Shown here one piece after another: positions 23,674 through 31,950 of a stretch of DNA of 42,339 bases. The DNA comes from Verrucomicrobiales bacterium. Lineage in GTDB: Bacteria; Verrucomicrobiota; Verrucomicrobiia; Verrucomicrobiales; DEV007. Below the pieces are notes generated by a model. The model had not been told where the DNA came from and made no database searches. It worked only from the letters and a program-made list of their open reading frames with translations. The translations under genes were made by a program, and so were the position numbers. Every line of letters begins with the position of its first letter. The first letter of the stretch is position 1. The stretch lies in contig JAHEDC010000004.1 of NCBI GenBank assembly GCA_024641425.1, positions 1-42,339 on the forward strand, read 5' to 3'.

Positions 23674-24076
23674 TTATCCGCACCACAAATTGAAACACGC
23701 GTCTATTGTGATTTCCATTGAGCCGGCGTGGAGATAAACGACTCGATCTCTTTCCAATTGGATCCATCGGTTTCGATAGAAAGTCTTCTCGCGAAAATGG
23801 CGTGAAGGAGACTGCGACCGCGTATTCCAGACCATCCGTAGGCTCTCTTTCCGCATACAACCGCGCTGGGATCCCCGGCAAGATGTCTCCGGAGATCGAA
23901 AGTCGGAGCTCGACGCGATAGCTCGGCACAGGCGACGGCGTCTGTCTGCCCTTATTCGTCATCCACAGTGTTAGCGTAGCGAAGATGGGCGGGCGAGCCC
24001 CGCCAACATTCGCCGTCAAAATGAGAGACCGTGCGAACGTGTCGCTGTTCCGAAAGGAGGGGCGACGAACGTACAT
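23674..24076 (-). pseudogene. Small Ig-like domain gene with one frameshift
   Basis: From an ATG at 24076, one minus-strand frame gives a coherent beta-sandwich: SLILTANVGGARPPIFATLT, LWMTNKGRQTPSPVPSYRVE, LRLSISGDILPGIPARLYAE. It loses this character after SREDF. The neighbouring frame takes over with FYRNRWIQLERDRVVYLHAG, SMEITIDACFNLWCG and a stop at 23674. Removing one T from the run at 23780-23782 joins them into about 133 residues. The pattern (xxPIFATLTLxMTNKG, VPxxYRVELRL) recalls Ig-like domains that describe 'forces and gains' in small exported proteins, but no family is assigned. The original frame also stays open to 23597, so a shorter-homology 159-residue product is the alternative. 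No signal peptide is visible. Confidence 0.35.
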
Positions 24077-24077
24077 G

Positions 24078-24132
24078 ACCTCACAGTGAGGTGACAGGTG
24101 AGGTTTCGGAACCGCCGTGCTACGGATCCGTA
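24078..24132. promoter_or_regulatory. Cluster of inverted/direct repeats (possible operator)
   Basis: Just upstream of the ATG at 24076 is a perfect palindrome ACCTCAC-A-GTGAGGT (24078-24092), with a third GTGAGGT half-site 12 bases further on (24098-24104). A separate perfect 12-base palindrome TACGGATCCGTA sits at 24121-24132. Repeated half-sites with about one-turn spacing are typical of repressor binding sites; which regulator would bind is unknown. Confidence 0.4.
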
Positions 24133-24185
24133 TAGCCCTTGGTGTGGGGGACAGGCGTTAAAACCTCCCGCCTACCCGATGAGGT

Positions 24186-24611
24186 TCATTTTTCCGGTGG
24201 GCTTTCGCGGTGTTCCCGCTGAGTGCCGTTAATCGCCACATTCCTGTCCTCGTCGATTACGACTTCGTCTCCCCTCTCAAGGTCACCAAACTTCTTGCCG
24301 TTCAACTGAAAGGCGATCGAGCGGCCACCAGGAATCATTTCGAGTTCTATTTCCACATCATCGGCCAAGGTGATTTCCGCTCGTCCAGATGATTGGGCCG
24401 GCTCCCCGGGTTTCAAGTTTGCGCTCGATATGAGTCGTGCTTCGGAGGCGCCTGCCACTAAAATATCGATTCCAAGCGCTTCTCCGGTTGCGATGCCTGT
24501 GTCTCCGTTCACTTCGAAGGGGGCGACGGAGAAGGTGGCTGTCTTTCTTTCGCAGCCAACCAGTGCAATGACAAGGGTGCAAAATGCAGCGAGTATCGCT
24601 CGATGTTTCAT
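24186..24611 (-). CDS. Small lipoprotein, unknown function
   Basis: A 141-residue protein starting MKHRAILAAFCTLVIALVGC; LVGC is the lipobox and Cys20 the lipidation site, followed by ERK. The mature part is a small acidic beta-rich domain (FSVAPFEVNGDTGIATGEA, EITLADDVEIELEMIPGGRS, FQLNGKKFGDLERGDEVVI) with a charged tail. No family was recognised. Base composition is more AT-rich than in the flanking operons, as throughout 23.6-28 kb. It lies 100 bases downstream of the next minus-strand gene and may be co-transcribed with it. Confidence 0.75.
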   Translation of the reverse strand: MKHRAILAAFCTLVIALVGCERKTATFSVAPFEVNGDTGIATGEALGIDILVAGASEARLISSANLKPGEPAQSSGRAEITLADDVEIELEMIPGGRSIAFQLNGKKFGDLERGDEVVIDEDRNVAINGTQREHRESPPEK

Positions 24612-24711
24612 GGCGCGGACTTGGTTCGGTGGTTCGGGTTTTTCAACAGGACTTCAAAGGATACAGGATCCCTGACCGGGGGCGAGGCTTCGACATTTCA
24701 GTTGATTTCTC

Positions 24712-25341
24712 CTAAATGGACGGGTCCGACTTCGGAATGGTAGCCGGTTGGTCGGAACCGCCTTGTTCTGCCTTCTTGGGGGCACTCTCGGTGTAGTGAT
24801 CAGTGATGTACGCATAGGACTTGCAGAGGGCAATAAATGCCTCCCAAGCCCCGTTGAAAGCCTCTTGGTCTCGGCTGGAAAGAACGACGAAATTGATCGT
24901 TTTCTTATCCTTGAAATAGCAGGCGGCTTCAAAATTTCCGAATTTATCTCCAGTAAACTTGTAGACAATCCCTGTTGTCCCAGATTCTGTTTTGATATCT
25001 TTGTCCTTCGTCGCTTTGTAGTTCGGGCTGCCCTTCGCGTGAAACTCCGCGAGCACGGCATCCACAGCGTCTTTTGCGGTTTTTACTTTCTCGTCGATCG
25101 GCCTCGTTCGCGCATAAGCAACCACTTTGCTTTTCGCCCACGTCGATCCCGTTGGGAAGAAAACGGCAGGGATTCCATTTTTTGCGGCGCTCGAGTTGTC
25201 GAGCGCCCAGTTCTTTGGCGCCTTAAGGGAGAACACATGATCCTTCCCGTAGACAATGCCCGCGCCCTCGGGAATCACGTCGGCGGTCGCAAGGGAGGGA
25301 ACAGCGAGGCAGAGAACGAGAAGGCTACGCATGGGTTTCAT
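24712..25341 (-). CDS. Small secreted protein, unknown function
   Basis: A 209-residue exported protein. The frame is open far upstream into the beta-helix remnant, but a normal signal peptide begins at the ATG at 25341 (MKPMRSLLVLCLAVPSLATA) and this is taken as the start; AAGAAAG before it is a weak ribosome site. The mature part opens DVIPEGAGIVYGKDHVFSLK, then APKNWALDN and a domain with alternating strands and helices: SKVVAYARTRPIDEK, TGIVYKFTGDKFGNFEAACYF, KTINFVVLSSRD, EAFIALCKSYAYIT. This overall pattern resembles small PsbP/DUF1795-like alpha/beta proteins, but I would not assign a name. The tail (APKKAEQGGSDQPATIP) is disordered. Composition matches the AT-rich zone. Confidence 0.75.
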   Translation of the reverse strand: MKPMRSLLVLCLAVPSLATADVIPEGAGIVYGKDHVFSLKAPKNWALDNSSAAKNGIPAVFFPTGSTWAKSKVVAYARTRPIDEKVKTAKDAVDAVLAEFHAKGSPNYKATKDKDIKTESGTTGIVYKFTGDKFGNFEAACYFKDKKTINFVVLSSRDQEAFNGAWEAFIALCKSYAYITDHYTESAPKKAEQGGSDQPATIPKSDPSI

Positions 25342-25427
25342 CTTTCTTGGCAGAACCGTTTTGATCCGTAAGCAGACACTGGATATCAAAGGAGGAATTG
25401 GCAAGGGTAATATCCGGAAGTTTGGGC

Positions 25428-25458
25428 ATGAGTGATTGATAGTGAATGAGTAGTGATT
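25428..25458. repeat. Imperfect short direct repeats at the beta-helix break
   Basis: ATGAGTGATT (25428-25437) recurs as ATGAGTAGTGATT (25446-25458), within an AT- and purine-rich stretch. It lies about 50 bases past the point (near 25510) where beta-helix homology stops, so it could mark the junction of a deletion or insertion. Confidence 0.35.
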
Positions 25459-25499
25459 AAAAGAAAGAACAACAAAAAGACCGGAGGACAATAAAAAGA

Positions 25500-27939
25500 C
25501 AGGGCAGCTATCGCCTCCGGCGCCGAAGCCCGTCGAACCATCGGTGGCACCGATGAGGTTGTATCCCCTGGAATCGAAAGTGCCCCGGACGTCCGAGGCC
25601 AGATTTCCGGCGTGGAGGTTGCCCGCGACGATGCTGTTGTTGACGCTGGATTGGGAATTGGATATGTAGCGGACCGCCCGTCCAATTCCGGAAGGGCTGT
25701 TGTTGGCCGCTTCGCCTGATCCCCCGAAGGAAAAATTTCCGGCGACGGTGCAGAAAAGGAGCACGATCGGGCCGGCACTACCGATCGCGCCGCCTTCCCC
25801 ATTGGGTCCCGCGCCTCCCCCGTGGCCACCGGCGCCGGCGCCAAACGCCGCGTTGTCCAGGAAGGTGCAGTTGGTCATGGTCAAGACTCCGGAGGAACTC
25901 ACATAGATCGCCCCGCCCGACCCTGTCGCTCCCTGGCCGCCAAAGGTGAGGGTTCCGGAATTGTTTCCGCCGCCGCCTCCGAAGGCGCGGTGGCCGTTTA
26001 AGGAGCAGCGTATCAGTTCCGCCAAGGAACCACCGCTCAGCGAAATCGCGCCCCCCCGCGCCACGCCGCCGTTCCCGCCGGGGAAGAGCCCGAGATCACC
26101 GCTGACCTTGTTGTTGACGAAGACGCAGTCGGTGATCTTGAGAAGACTAAAATTCTCGCAAAGGACACCTCCGCCTTCCTTCAAGGAGGCGCTGCCGCTC
26201 TGGTGGGCTCCATCCTGGATCGTCAGGCCGCTCAGGCTACCGGTTAGGTTCAGGCCCGGCACCTTGGAGCATCTAAAAACGCGCCCGTTAGTGCCTCCGC
26301 TGATGGCCAGGGAACGCGCCCCGGACCGCGGATATCGGTGCCGGCCAACACCTCAAGGGGGCCGAGATTACGGTCAAGCGCCAGCGTTCCGGTCAGACCA
26401 GGCGCGAATCTGATATACAAAGAAGCGGGAAGGGCAATCCTGTCTGGCCCGTGGCTTGCCTCCAGGATCAGATTCACCCGGGCAACCGCCTCGCGGAGGT
26501 TATAATCGTTGATGCCCGCCAAGCCATCGTCGTGATCATGGAGGCTATTGACGACGAGGCGAAAACCCACCAGAGGCTCGACCGCCTCACAGGCGCCGAT
26601 GTCGCTGCCGTCGCCGCCCGGTGGGTTAGGGTAAAACGGCAGGTCGATCGGGCGCGGGCTGCCGCGCTGGTCGGTGGTCAGCCCCAAGCTGTGGCCCCGA
26701 TCGACGGCGGGGCTGGTCGAGAGCAGCGCGATGGTGGCGGTGGGTCCGCCGTGGTCTTGCGGTCCAAGCGGGACGAGGTTCGCCGGGATATTGGTCAGGT
26801 CACCCGGTCCAGTCAGGAAACCGCCGGCGTCGCCGTCGCAGAGGTTGAAGCCGTTCGAGATCATATTGGAATTGGAGTCTTGAATCGCAACGGAGGGCCC
26901 GCCACTGGGAATGGTGTCCCCGAGTGTGAATGAGTCGCCACTTGCCGAGATATTTGAGTCATTTGGGGGTGCGTTCGGATTCACTGGAGGCATGTACTTT
27001 TTTTTCTTGGAAAAAGTGCAGCCGAGAACCGAGTGGGCGCGTCCGCTGCCCGAGGAGGCGATTCTCAAACAGGAACCGGTAACCGAGTTCCGCCAGAACG
27101 TGGAATTGGAGACGTTGAGGGAAACCGCAACTGCTTCGACGGCGCTTCCCCTGAAAGTGGCTTCGTTATTCTGGAAAAGACAACCCCGGATCGTCGTAGC
27201 ACCATCTGCAGCGTTGCTTTGAAGAATCTCCACGGCTCCTCCAACAGAAGCCCTGTTTTCGGAAAAGGTGGAGTTTTCGATGTGAGCCCCGGAAAGGCCG
27301 ACGCTATCGAGACCATAGACATTCCGAGCGCTGGCACTGATTGCTCCTCCATTCGAACCCGTGTTGCCAGTGAAGGTGCTGCAAAAGATGCGAAGGTCGG
27401 CCGTCTGATCGACACCAAAGCCATCAAATGCTTCGCTTGCGATCGCCCCACCCGATCCTTGCGCGAGGTTACCACTGAAGGTGCAATGATCGACCTCCAG
27501 AACTCCCGGGTAGTTGAGAATAACCCCCATTTCCAGCCGAGTTGTTGAGGAACAGGCAGTTGGTGATCGTAACGGAACTGTCGGTGCAATAGACGCCTGC
27601 TCCATTCGCGATAGTCAGGTTCGAAAGATGCACCGTGAGAGTGCTCGATTCATTGTGGATTCTGAAAATTCGGAAATTCTCCACCCCCTCCGCGTTGCTG
27701 CGCTGGATGCGTGGCGCAGCAGGACCACCTGGCCCCTCGATGTCCAAGCTCTTGTCTATCACGAGCGAGCCTAGGGTCAGGTTGATCGTCCCGGCGACGG
27801 CGAAACGGATGGTGTCCCCATGCGCGGCTGCGGCGATGGTCTCGGTGAGCGACCCCGTCCCGGTTTCAGCGACGGTGGTGACCGTTCGCACTGCTCCGGC
27901 TCCCTCGCGCGGTTGGGCGGGAAGCTGCCAGGACCGCAT
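25500..27939 (-). pseudogene. Right-handed beta-helix / choice-of-anchor Q protein gene, frameshifted and 3'-truncated
   Basis: Three consecutive reading frames together encode one repeat protein. Part 1 (27939 to about 27526): VRTVTTVAETGTGSLTETI then TITNCLFLNNSAGNG. Part 2 (to about 26322): VILNYPGVLEVDHCTFSGNL, repeated N-C-x-F-x-x-N rungs, a complete anchor-type end (DHGGPTATIALLSTSPAVDR ... TDQRGSPRPIDLP ... GSDIGACEA), then a second LREAVARVN start. Part 3: SLAISGGTNGRVFRCSKVPG, more Gly-rich rungs, ending GYNLIGATDGSTGFGAGGD. Part 1 joins part 2 by deleting one G from G5 (27524-27528), and part 2 joins part 3 by adding one G to G4 (26319-26322). The second module lacks its anchor end. 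No signal peptide is visible. Intact relatives are secreted adhesin-like or polysaccharide-binding proteins. Confidence 0.8.
26998..27005 (-). repeat. A8 homopolymer inside the beta-helix gene
   Basis: On the coding strand a run of eight A (encoding KKKK after CTFS) interrupts an otherwise regular rung sequence. Such tracts are prone to slippage. It is in frame as it stands. Confidence 0.6.
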
Positions 27940-28164
27940 TCGGTAGACCGGCCGGATTCTTTCACGAGGGGCTTATGTTTTTCTTTTTTCTTGGGCGCTG
28001 CGAACGATTCTCTGCCCGTCGAAATCATAAGGCCGGGCATCTACGGGAAACTGCTTTCACCGTCATTTGGAACGCAAGTCGGGCGGGGAAGTGATGGCAC
28101 ACCGCCGATGTGGGGGATTCCGACGGGTTGCGCGGGGGGTGGGAATGGCGGTAGTCTGGACGGG

Positions 28165-30498
28165 TTGAAACTGATCGCCTCCCTACTTCTTGCCGCTGCC
28201 TCCGCCGCCCTTGCCGGGGACGGAGCGCCGGATGCCGCGGCGCTGGAGTTCTTCGAGAACAAGGTGCGACCGTTGCTGGCAGAGCATTGCTATCGTTGCC
28301 ATTCGGCCGGGGCGGAGGCGAAGGGGAAGCTCAAGGCGGGATTTCGGGTCGATTCGCGGGAGGGGTTGATCAGGGGCGGGGATTCCGGTTCCGCGCTCAC
28401 GCCCGGCGACGCGACGGCGAGCCTGATCGTCGAGGCGGTGGGCTATGGAAACGAGGACATGGCGATGCCGCCGAAAGGCAGGCTGTCGGACGCCCAGATT
28501 GCGGCGATCACCGAATGGGTCGCGAGGGGGGCCCCGTGGCCGGGCGGGGATGGGGCGTCGGTCGCAAAGGCCGACGCGGAAGGGGAACCCTACGACTGGG
28601 AAAAGTACCGGCGCGCGCATTGGGCATTCCGGCCGATTGTTCGTCCGGATCCTCCCGAGACGACCGATGCCGACTGGGCGCGCACCGCCATCGACCGCTT
28701 TGTGGCCGCCGGACTCGAAGCGGCCGGACTCCGACCCAATGTCCCGGCCGACAAGCGCACGCTCCTTCGTCGGGCTTCGCTTGATCTCCTCGGGCTGCCA
28801 CCGTCCCCGGAACAGGTCGACGCCTTCCTCGCCGATGCCGCGCCGGACGCCTTCGCGCGAGTGGTCGATGTCTTGCTCGCGTCGCCACATTACGGGGAGC
28901 ACTGGGCGCGGCACTGGCTCGATGTCGCCCGCTACAGCGATGGCTTCGGGGGCTTTGGCGATGGCAACGCGCTGCCGTCGGCGTGGCGCTATCGCGACTG
29001 GGTAGTCCGTGCCCTCAACGAGGACATGGGTTACGATGACTTCGTGAGGCGGCAGATCGCGGGGGATTTGCTTGAGAACGATCCCGATCCCGTTGCGACC
29101 GGATTCTTCGTCGTCGGTCCGACCTACCAGTCCGACGGCGGCGATCCGGAAGCCAAGGCGCAGGCCGAAGGGGAAACGCTTTCCGATCGTGTCGATACCT
29201 TCGCGCGCGCCTTTCTTGGGCTCACGGCGGCCTGTGCCCGGTGCCACCATCACAAATTCGATCCCATCGCGACCGAAGACTACTACGCGCTGGCCGGGAT
29301 TTTCCGGAACACGGGCAACCACGAATTCCCGATCGCTCCCCGGGAGGAAGTCGAGGCCTACGACGCGGGGCAGAAGGCGATCCAGGATCAGAACGGGCGG
29401 ATCAACGCGTTCCTGGATGAGGCTTCGAAACGGTTCGCGGTCGAGCGGAAGGACGTCGAGAGATCGCTGGAAGAAAAGGCGAAGGCGGAGCTGGCCGAAA
29501 TGCGCGCTGAGCTCGAGCGACGGAAGCAGGCGGCACCGCCGAAATTCGCGATCGCGCACACGCTGCGGGATTCCGGAAGCGCCGATATGCCAGTCGCCTT
29601 GCGCGGGGACCTCCGGAAGCAGGGCGAAGTCGTGCCGCGGCGGTTTCTGGAGATCCTCGCCGGTTCCGAGCAGAAGCCGTACTCGCAGGGAAGCGGTCGC
29701 CTTGAACTCGCCCGCGCCGTTGTCGCACCCGACAATCCGCTCACGGCGCGCGTGATCGTGAACCGGGTCTGGGCCTGGCACTTCGGCGAGGGCCTCGTGC
29801 GCACGCCAAGCAACTTCGGCGTCCTCGGCGAAACGCCGACGCATCCGGAACTGCTCGACTGGCTTGCCGCGGACTTCATCGAATCAGGCTGGTCGCTCAA
29901 GCGCCTTCACCGGCAGATTCTTCTTTCCGCGACGTGGCAGATGAGTAGCGGCTACGATGCGGGGAAATTCGCGCGCGACGGCGACAACCGGCTTCTGTGG
30001 CGTATGAATCCGCGCAAGCTCGAAGTGGAGCCCTGGCGCGACACCCTGCTCGCGGTGACCGGAGAACTCGACCCCACGCTCGGTGGACCGCCCGCAGGAG
30101 AGATCCTTGGGAGCAAGCGTCGCACTCTCTATGCGACGATCAGCCGCACTGGCGATCGCTTCGACTCGGACGAGTTTCTGCGGCTCTTCGATTTTCCGGC
30201 CGCTGTTTCCACGAGCGAGAAACGGGTGACGAGCACGGTGCCGCAGCAGTATCTTTTCATGATGAACAGCCGCTTTATGAACGAGCGCGCGCGCGTGTTC
30301 GGCGACCAGCTTCGTGTGCTCAAGGAGCCGCTTTACCAAGTGATTGCCACCGCCTACGAGCGTCTCTATTCCCGTCTCCCCGAGACGGAGGAAATCGATC
30401 TTGCCGTCGAGTGGCTTGGCGGGAATCCGACGCCGGAAGCCTGGCATCAGTACGCGCAGGTTCTCCTCAGCGCCCACGAACTCATTCAAATTCCGTAA
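28165..30498 (+). CDS. PSCyt1-DUF1549-DUF1553 protein (PSD1 family)
   Basis: A 777-residue exported cytochrome-like protein. The frame is open from 27820, but a signal peptide begins at TTG 28165 (MKLIASLLLAAASAALA), which I take as start; no strong ribosome site is visible for either. Residues 27-130 form the planctomycete-type cytochrome c module with CYRCH (42-46) and the distal ligand region DMAMPPKGRLSD. Next comes DUF1549 (about 150-370: IDRFVAAGLEAAGLRPN, RRASLDLLGLPPSPEQV, HWLDVARYSDG). A coiled-coil-like linker (EEKAKAELAEMRAELER) precedes DUF1553 (about 520-775: NPLTARVIVNRVWAWHFGEG, SNFGVLGETPTHPELLDWL, RRTLYATISR). A second CARCHHH motif lies in the DUF1549 part. These proteins are abundant in PVC bacteria and nearly always sit beside DUF1501 genes, as here (9-base gap). 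They are thought to handle sugars with electron transfer; the reaction is unproven. Confidence 0.93.
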   Translation: MKLIASLLLAAASAALAGDGAPDAAALEFFENKVRPLLAEHCYRCHSAGAEAKGKLKAGFRVDSREGLIRGGDSGSALTPGDATASLIVEAVGYGNEDMAMPPKGRLSDAQIAAITEWVARGAPWPGGDGASVAKADAEGEPYDWEKYRRAHWAFRPIVRPDPPETTDADWARTAIDRFVAAGLEAAGLRPNVPADKRTLLRRASLDLLGLPPSPEQVDAFLADAAPDAFARVVDVLLASPHYGEHWARHWLDVARYSDGFGGFGDGNALPSAWRYRDWVVRALNEDMGYDDFVRRQIAGDLLENDPDPVATGFFVVGPTYQSDGGDPEAKAQAEGETLSDRVDTFARAFLGLTAACARCHHHKFDPIATEDYYALAGIFRNTGNHEFPIAPREEVEAYDAGQKAIQDQNGRINAFLDEASKRFAVERKDVERSLEEKAKAELAEMRAELERRKQAAPPKFAIAHTLRDSGSADMPVALRGDLRKQGEVVPRRFLEILAGSEQKPYSQGSGRLELARAVVAPDNPLTARVIVNRVWAWHFGEGLVRTPSNFGVLGETPTHPELLDWLAADFIESGWSLKRLHRQILLSATWQMSSGYDAGKFARDGDNRLLWRMNPRKLEVEPWRDTLLAVTGELDPTLGGPPAGEILGSKRRTLYATISRTGDRFDSDEFLRLFDFPAAVSTSEKRVTSTVPQQYLFMMNSRFMNERARVFGDQLRVLKEPLYQVIATAYERLYSRLPETEEIDLAVEWLGGNPTPEAWHQYAQVLLSAHELIQIP

Positions 30499-30507
30499 TT
30501 CATCGCC

Positions 30508-31941
30508 ATGCAATTCCTCGAACATGAACTCGCCTACCGCCGCGCGACCGCGCGCCAGTTCACGCGTCGCGAGGCCTTGTTGAAGATGGGCGCTGGGATC
30601 GGCGGCATCGGACTGGCGAGCATGCTGGGGACGGCGCAGGCCGCGGGAGCATCGCCGCTCGCTCCGAAACGCCCGCATTTCGCCCCGCGCGCCAAACGCC
30701 TCATCCAGCTCTTCATGCCCGGTGGGCCGTCACAGGTCGATACCTTCGACTACAAGCCGGCGATCGCGCAACACGCGGGCGAGCGTCCGGCCTGCGTGGA
30801 TCGCAAATCGCTGCGCAACACGAAGATGGGCCTCATGCCATCGCCCTTTGGCTTCCAGCAGTATGGCCAATGCGGGAAGTGGGTCAGTGATATTTTTCCG
30901 GAGACCGCACAATGCGTCGACGACATCTGTTTCGTGCATTCCATGCACACCGACATCCCGGAGCACGCGGGCGGCATCCTCATGACCAACGTCGGTGCCC
31001 TGCAGCCGAACCGTCCGAGTCTCGGCGCATGGCTGACGTACGGACTCGGGGCGGAGACCGAGAACCTGCCCGGCTTCGTCGCCCTGTCGCCGCGCGCCCA
31101 GCCGCGGGGCGGGCTGGCCAACTGGGGCAATGCCTTCCTTCCCGGCGCCTACGCGGGGGCCTACGTGAACATTGAGAAAATGACGCCGGACGCAGTCATC
31201 CGCGACTTGAAGAATACAGGGCTTTCCCGGGCCGAGCAGCGGAAGCAGGCCGACTTGCTGGCGAAGATCAACCGGCTCCACCTCCAGCGCCTTGAGCGGG
31301 ACCAGAACCTCGAGGCCGGCATCCAGGCGATGGAAATGGCCTTCCGCATGCAATTCTCGGTGCCGGAAGTCTTCGACGTCTCGAGGGAGAGCGAGGAGAC
31401 GCGCAAGCTTTATGGCGAGAGCGAATTCGCGAAAGGCTGCCTCATCGCCCGGCGCCTGATCGAGGACGGGGTGCGGGTCGTTCAGCTCTCGCATTCCATC
31501 GACGGCTACGATATCGCCTGGGATACCGGCCACGGCGATATCGTCGGCGGCCACGCGAAGCTGGCCCAAGCCTGTGACCAGGGAATCGCCGCGCTCTTGA
31601 AGGATCTCAAGGGCCGCGGTCTGCTTGAGGAAACGCTCGTCGTCTGGGGCGGCGAGTTCGGCCGCGCGCCGACATCCGAGGGAGCCAAGGGCCGCGACCA
31701 CGACCACTACGGCTACACCATCTGGATGGCAGGGGGCGGGGTGAAGCCGGGATTCAGTTACGGGGCCACCGACGAGTTCGGGCTCAGTGCGGTCGAGAAG
31801 CGCGTCCACGTCCACGATTTGAACGCGACCATCCTTCACCTCATGGGGCTCGACCACGAGAAGCTAACCTACCGCTACTCCGGGCGCGACTACCGCCTGA
31901 CCGATGTCCACGGTCATGTCGTGCGGGATGTGATCGCGTAG
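30508..31941 (+). CDS. DUF1501 family protein with Tat-type signal
   Basis: A 477-residue protein following the DUF1553 gene by 9 bases, so very probably one transcript. The N-terminus has FTRREALLKMGAGIGGIGLA, a twin-arginine signal (Arg20-Arg21) implying export in the folded state. The core has the alkaline-phosphatase/sulfatase-like fold markers of DUF1501: RLIQLFMPGGPSQVDTFDYK, ICFVHSMHTDIPEHAGG, WDTGHGDIVGGHAKLAQ, LVVWGGEFGRAP and GRDHDHYGYT, with conserved Asp/His that could bind metal. It ends with the usual HDLNATILHLMGLDHEKLTY segment followed by the RLTDVHG motif. Its function is unproven; the constant pairing with DUF1553 proteins suggests a two-component sugar-processing unit. It converges on sulfatase 2 with only 9 bases between. 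Confidence 0.93.
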   Translation: MQFLEHELAYRRATARQFTRREALLKMGAGIGGIGLASMLGTAQAAGASPLAPKRPHFAPRAKRLIQLFMPGGPSQVDTFDYKPAIAQHAGERPACVDRKSLRNTKMGLMPSPFGFQQYGQCGKWVSDIFPETAQCVDDICFVHSMHTDIPEHAGGILMTNVGALQPNRPSLGAWLTYGLGAETENLPGFVALSPRAQPRGGLANWGNAFLPGAYAGAYVNIEKMTPDAVIRDLKNTGLSRAEQRKQADLLAKINRLHLQRLERDQNLEAGIQAMEMAFRMQFSVPEVFDVSRESEETRKLYGESEFAKGCLIARRLIEDGVRVVQLSHSIDGYDIAWDTGHGDIVGGHAKLAQACDQGIAALLKDLKGRGLLEETLVVWGGEFGRAPTSEGAKGRDHDHYGYTIWMAGGGVKPGFSYGATDEFGLSAVEKRVHVHDLNATILHLMGLDHEKLTYRYSGRDYRLTDVHGHVVRDVIA

Positions 31942-31950
31942 CCCTCGCGA

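Noticed and set aside
24712-26262. A single 516-residue protein combining beta-helix and secreted domain
   Set aside because: The second half has its own complete signal peptide at 25341 and the first half is a fragment of a frameshifted gene; a real fusion would bury a signal peptide in mid-protein. It is kept as a finding only.
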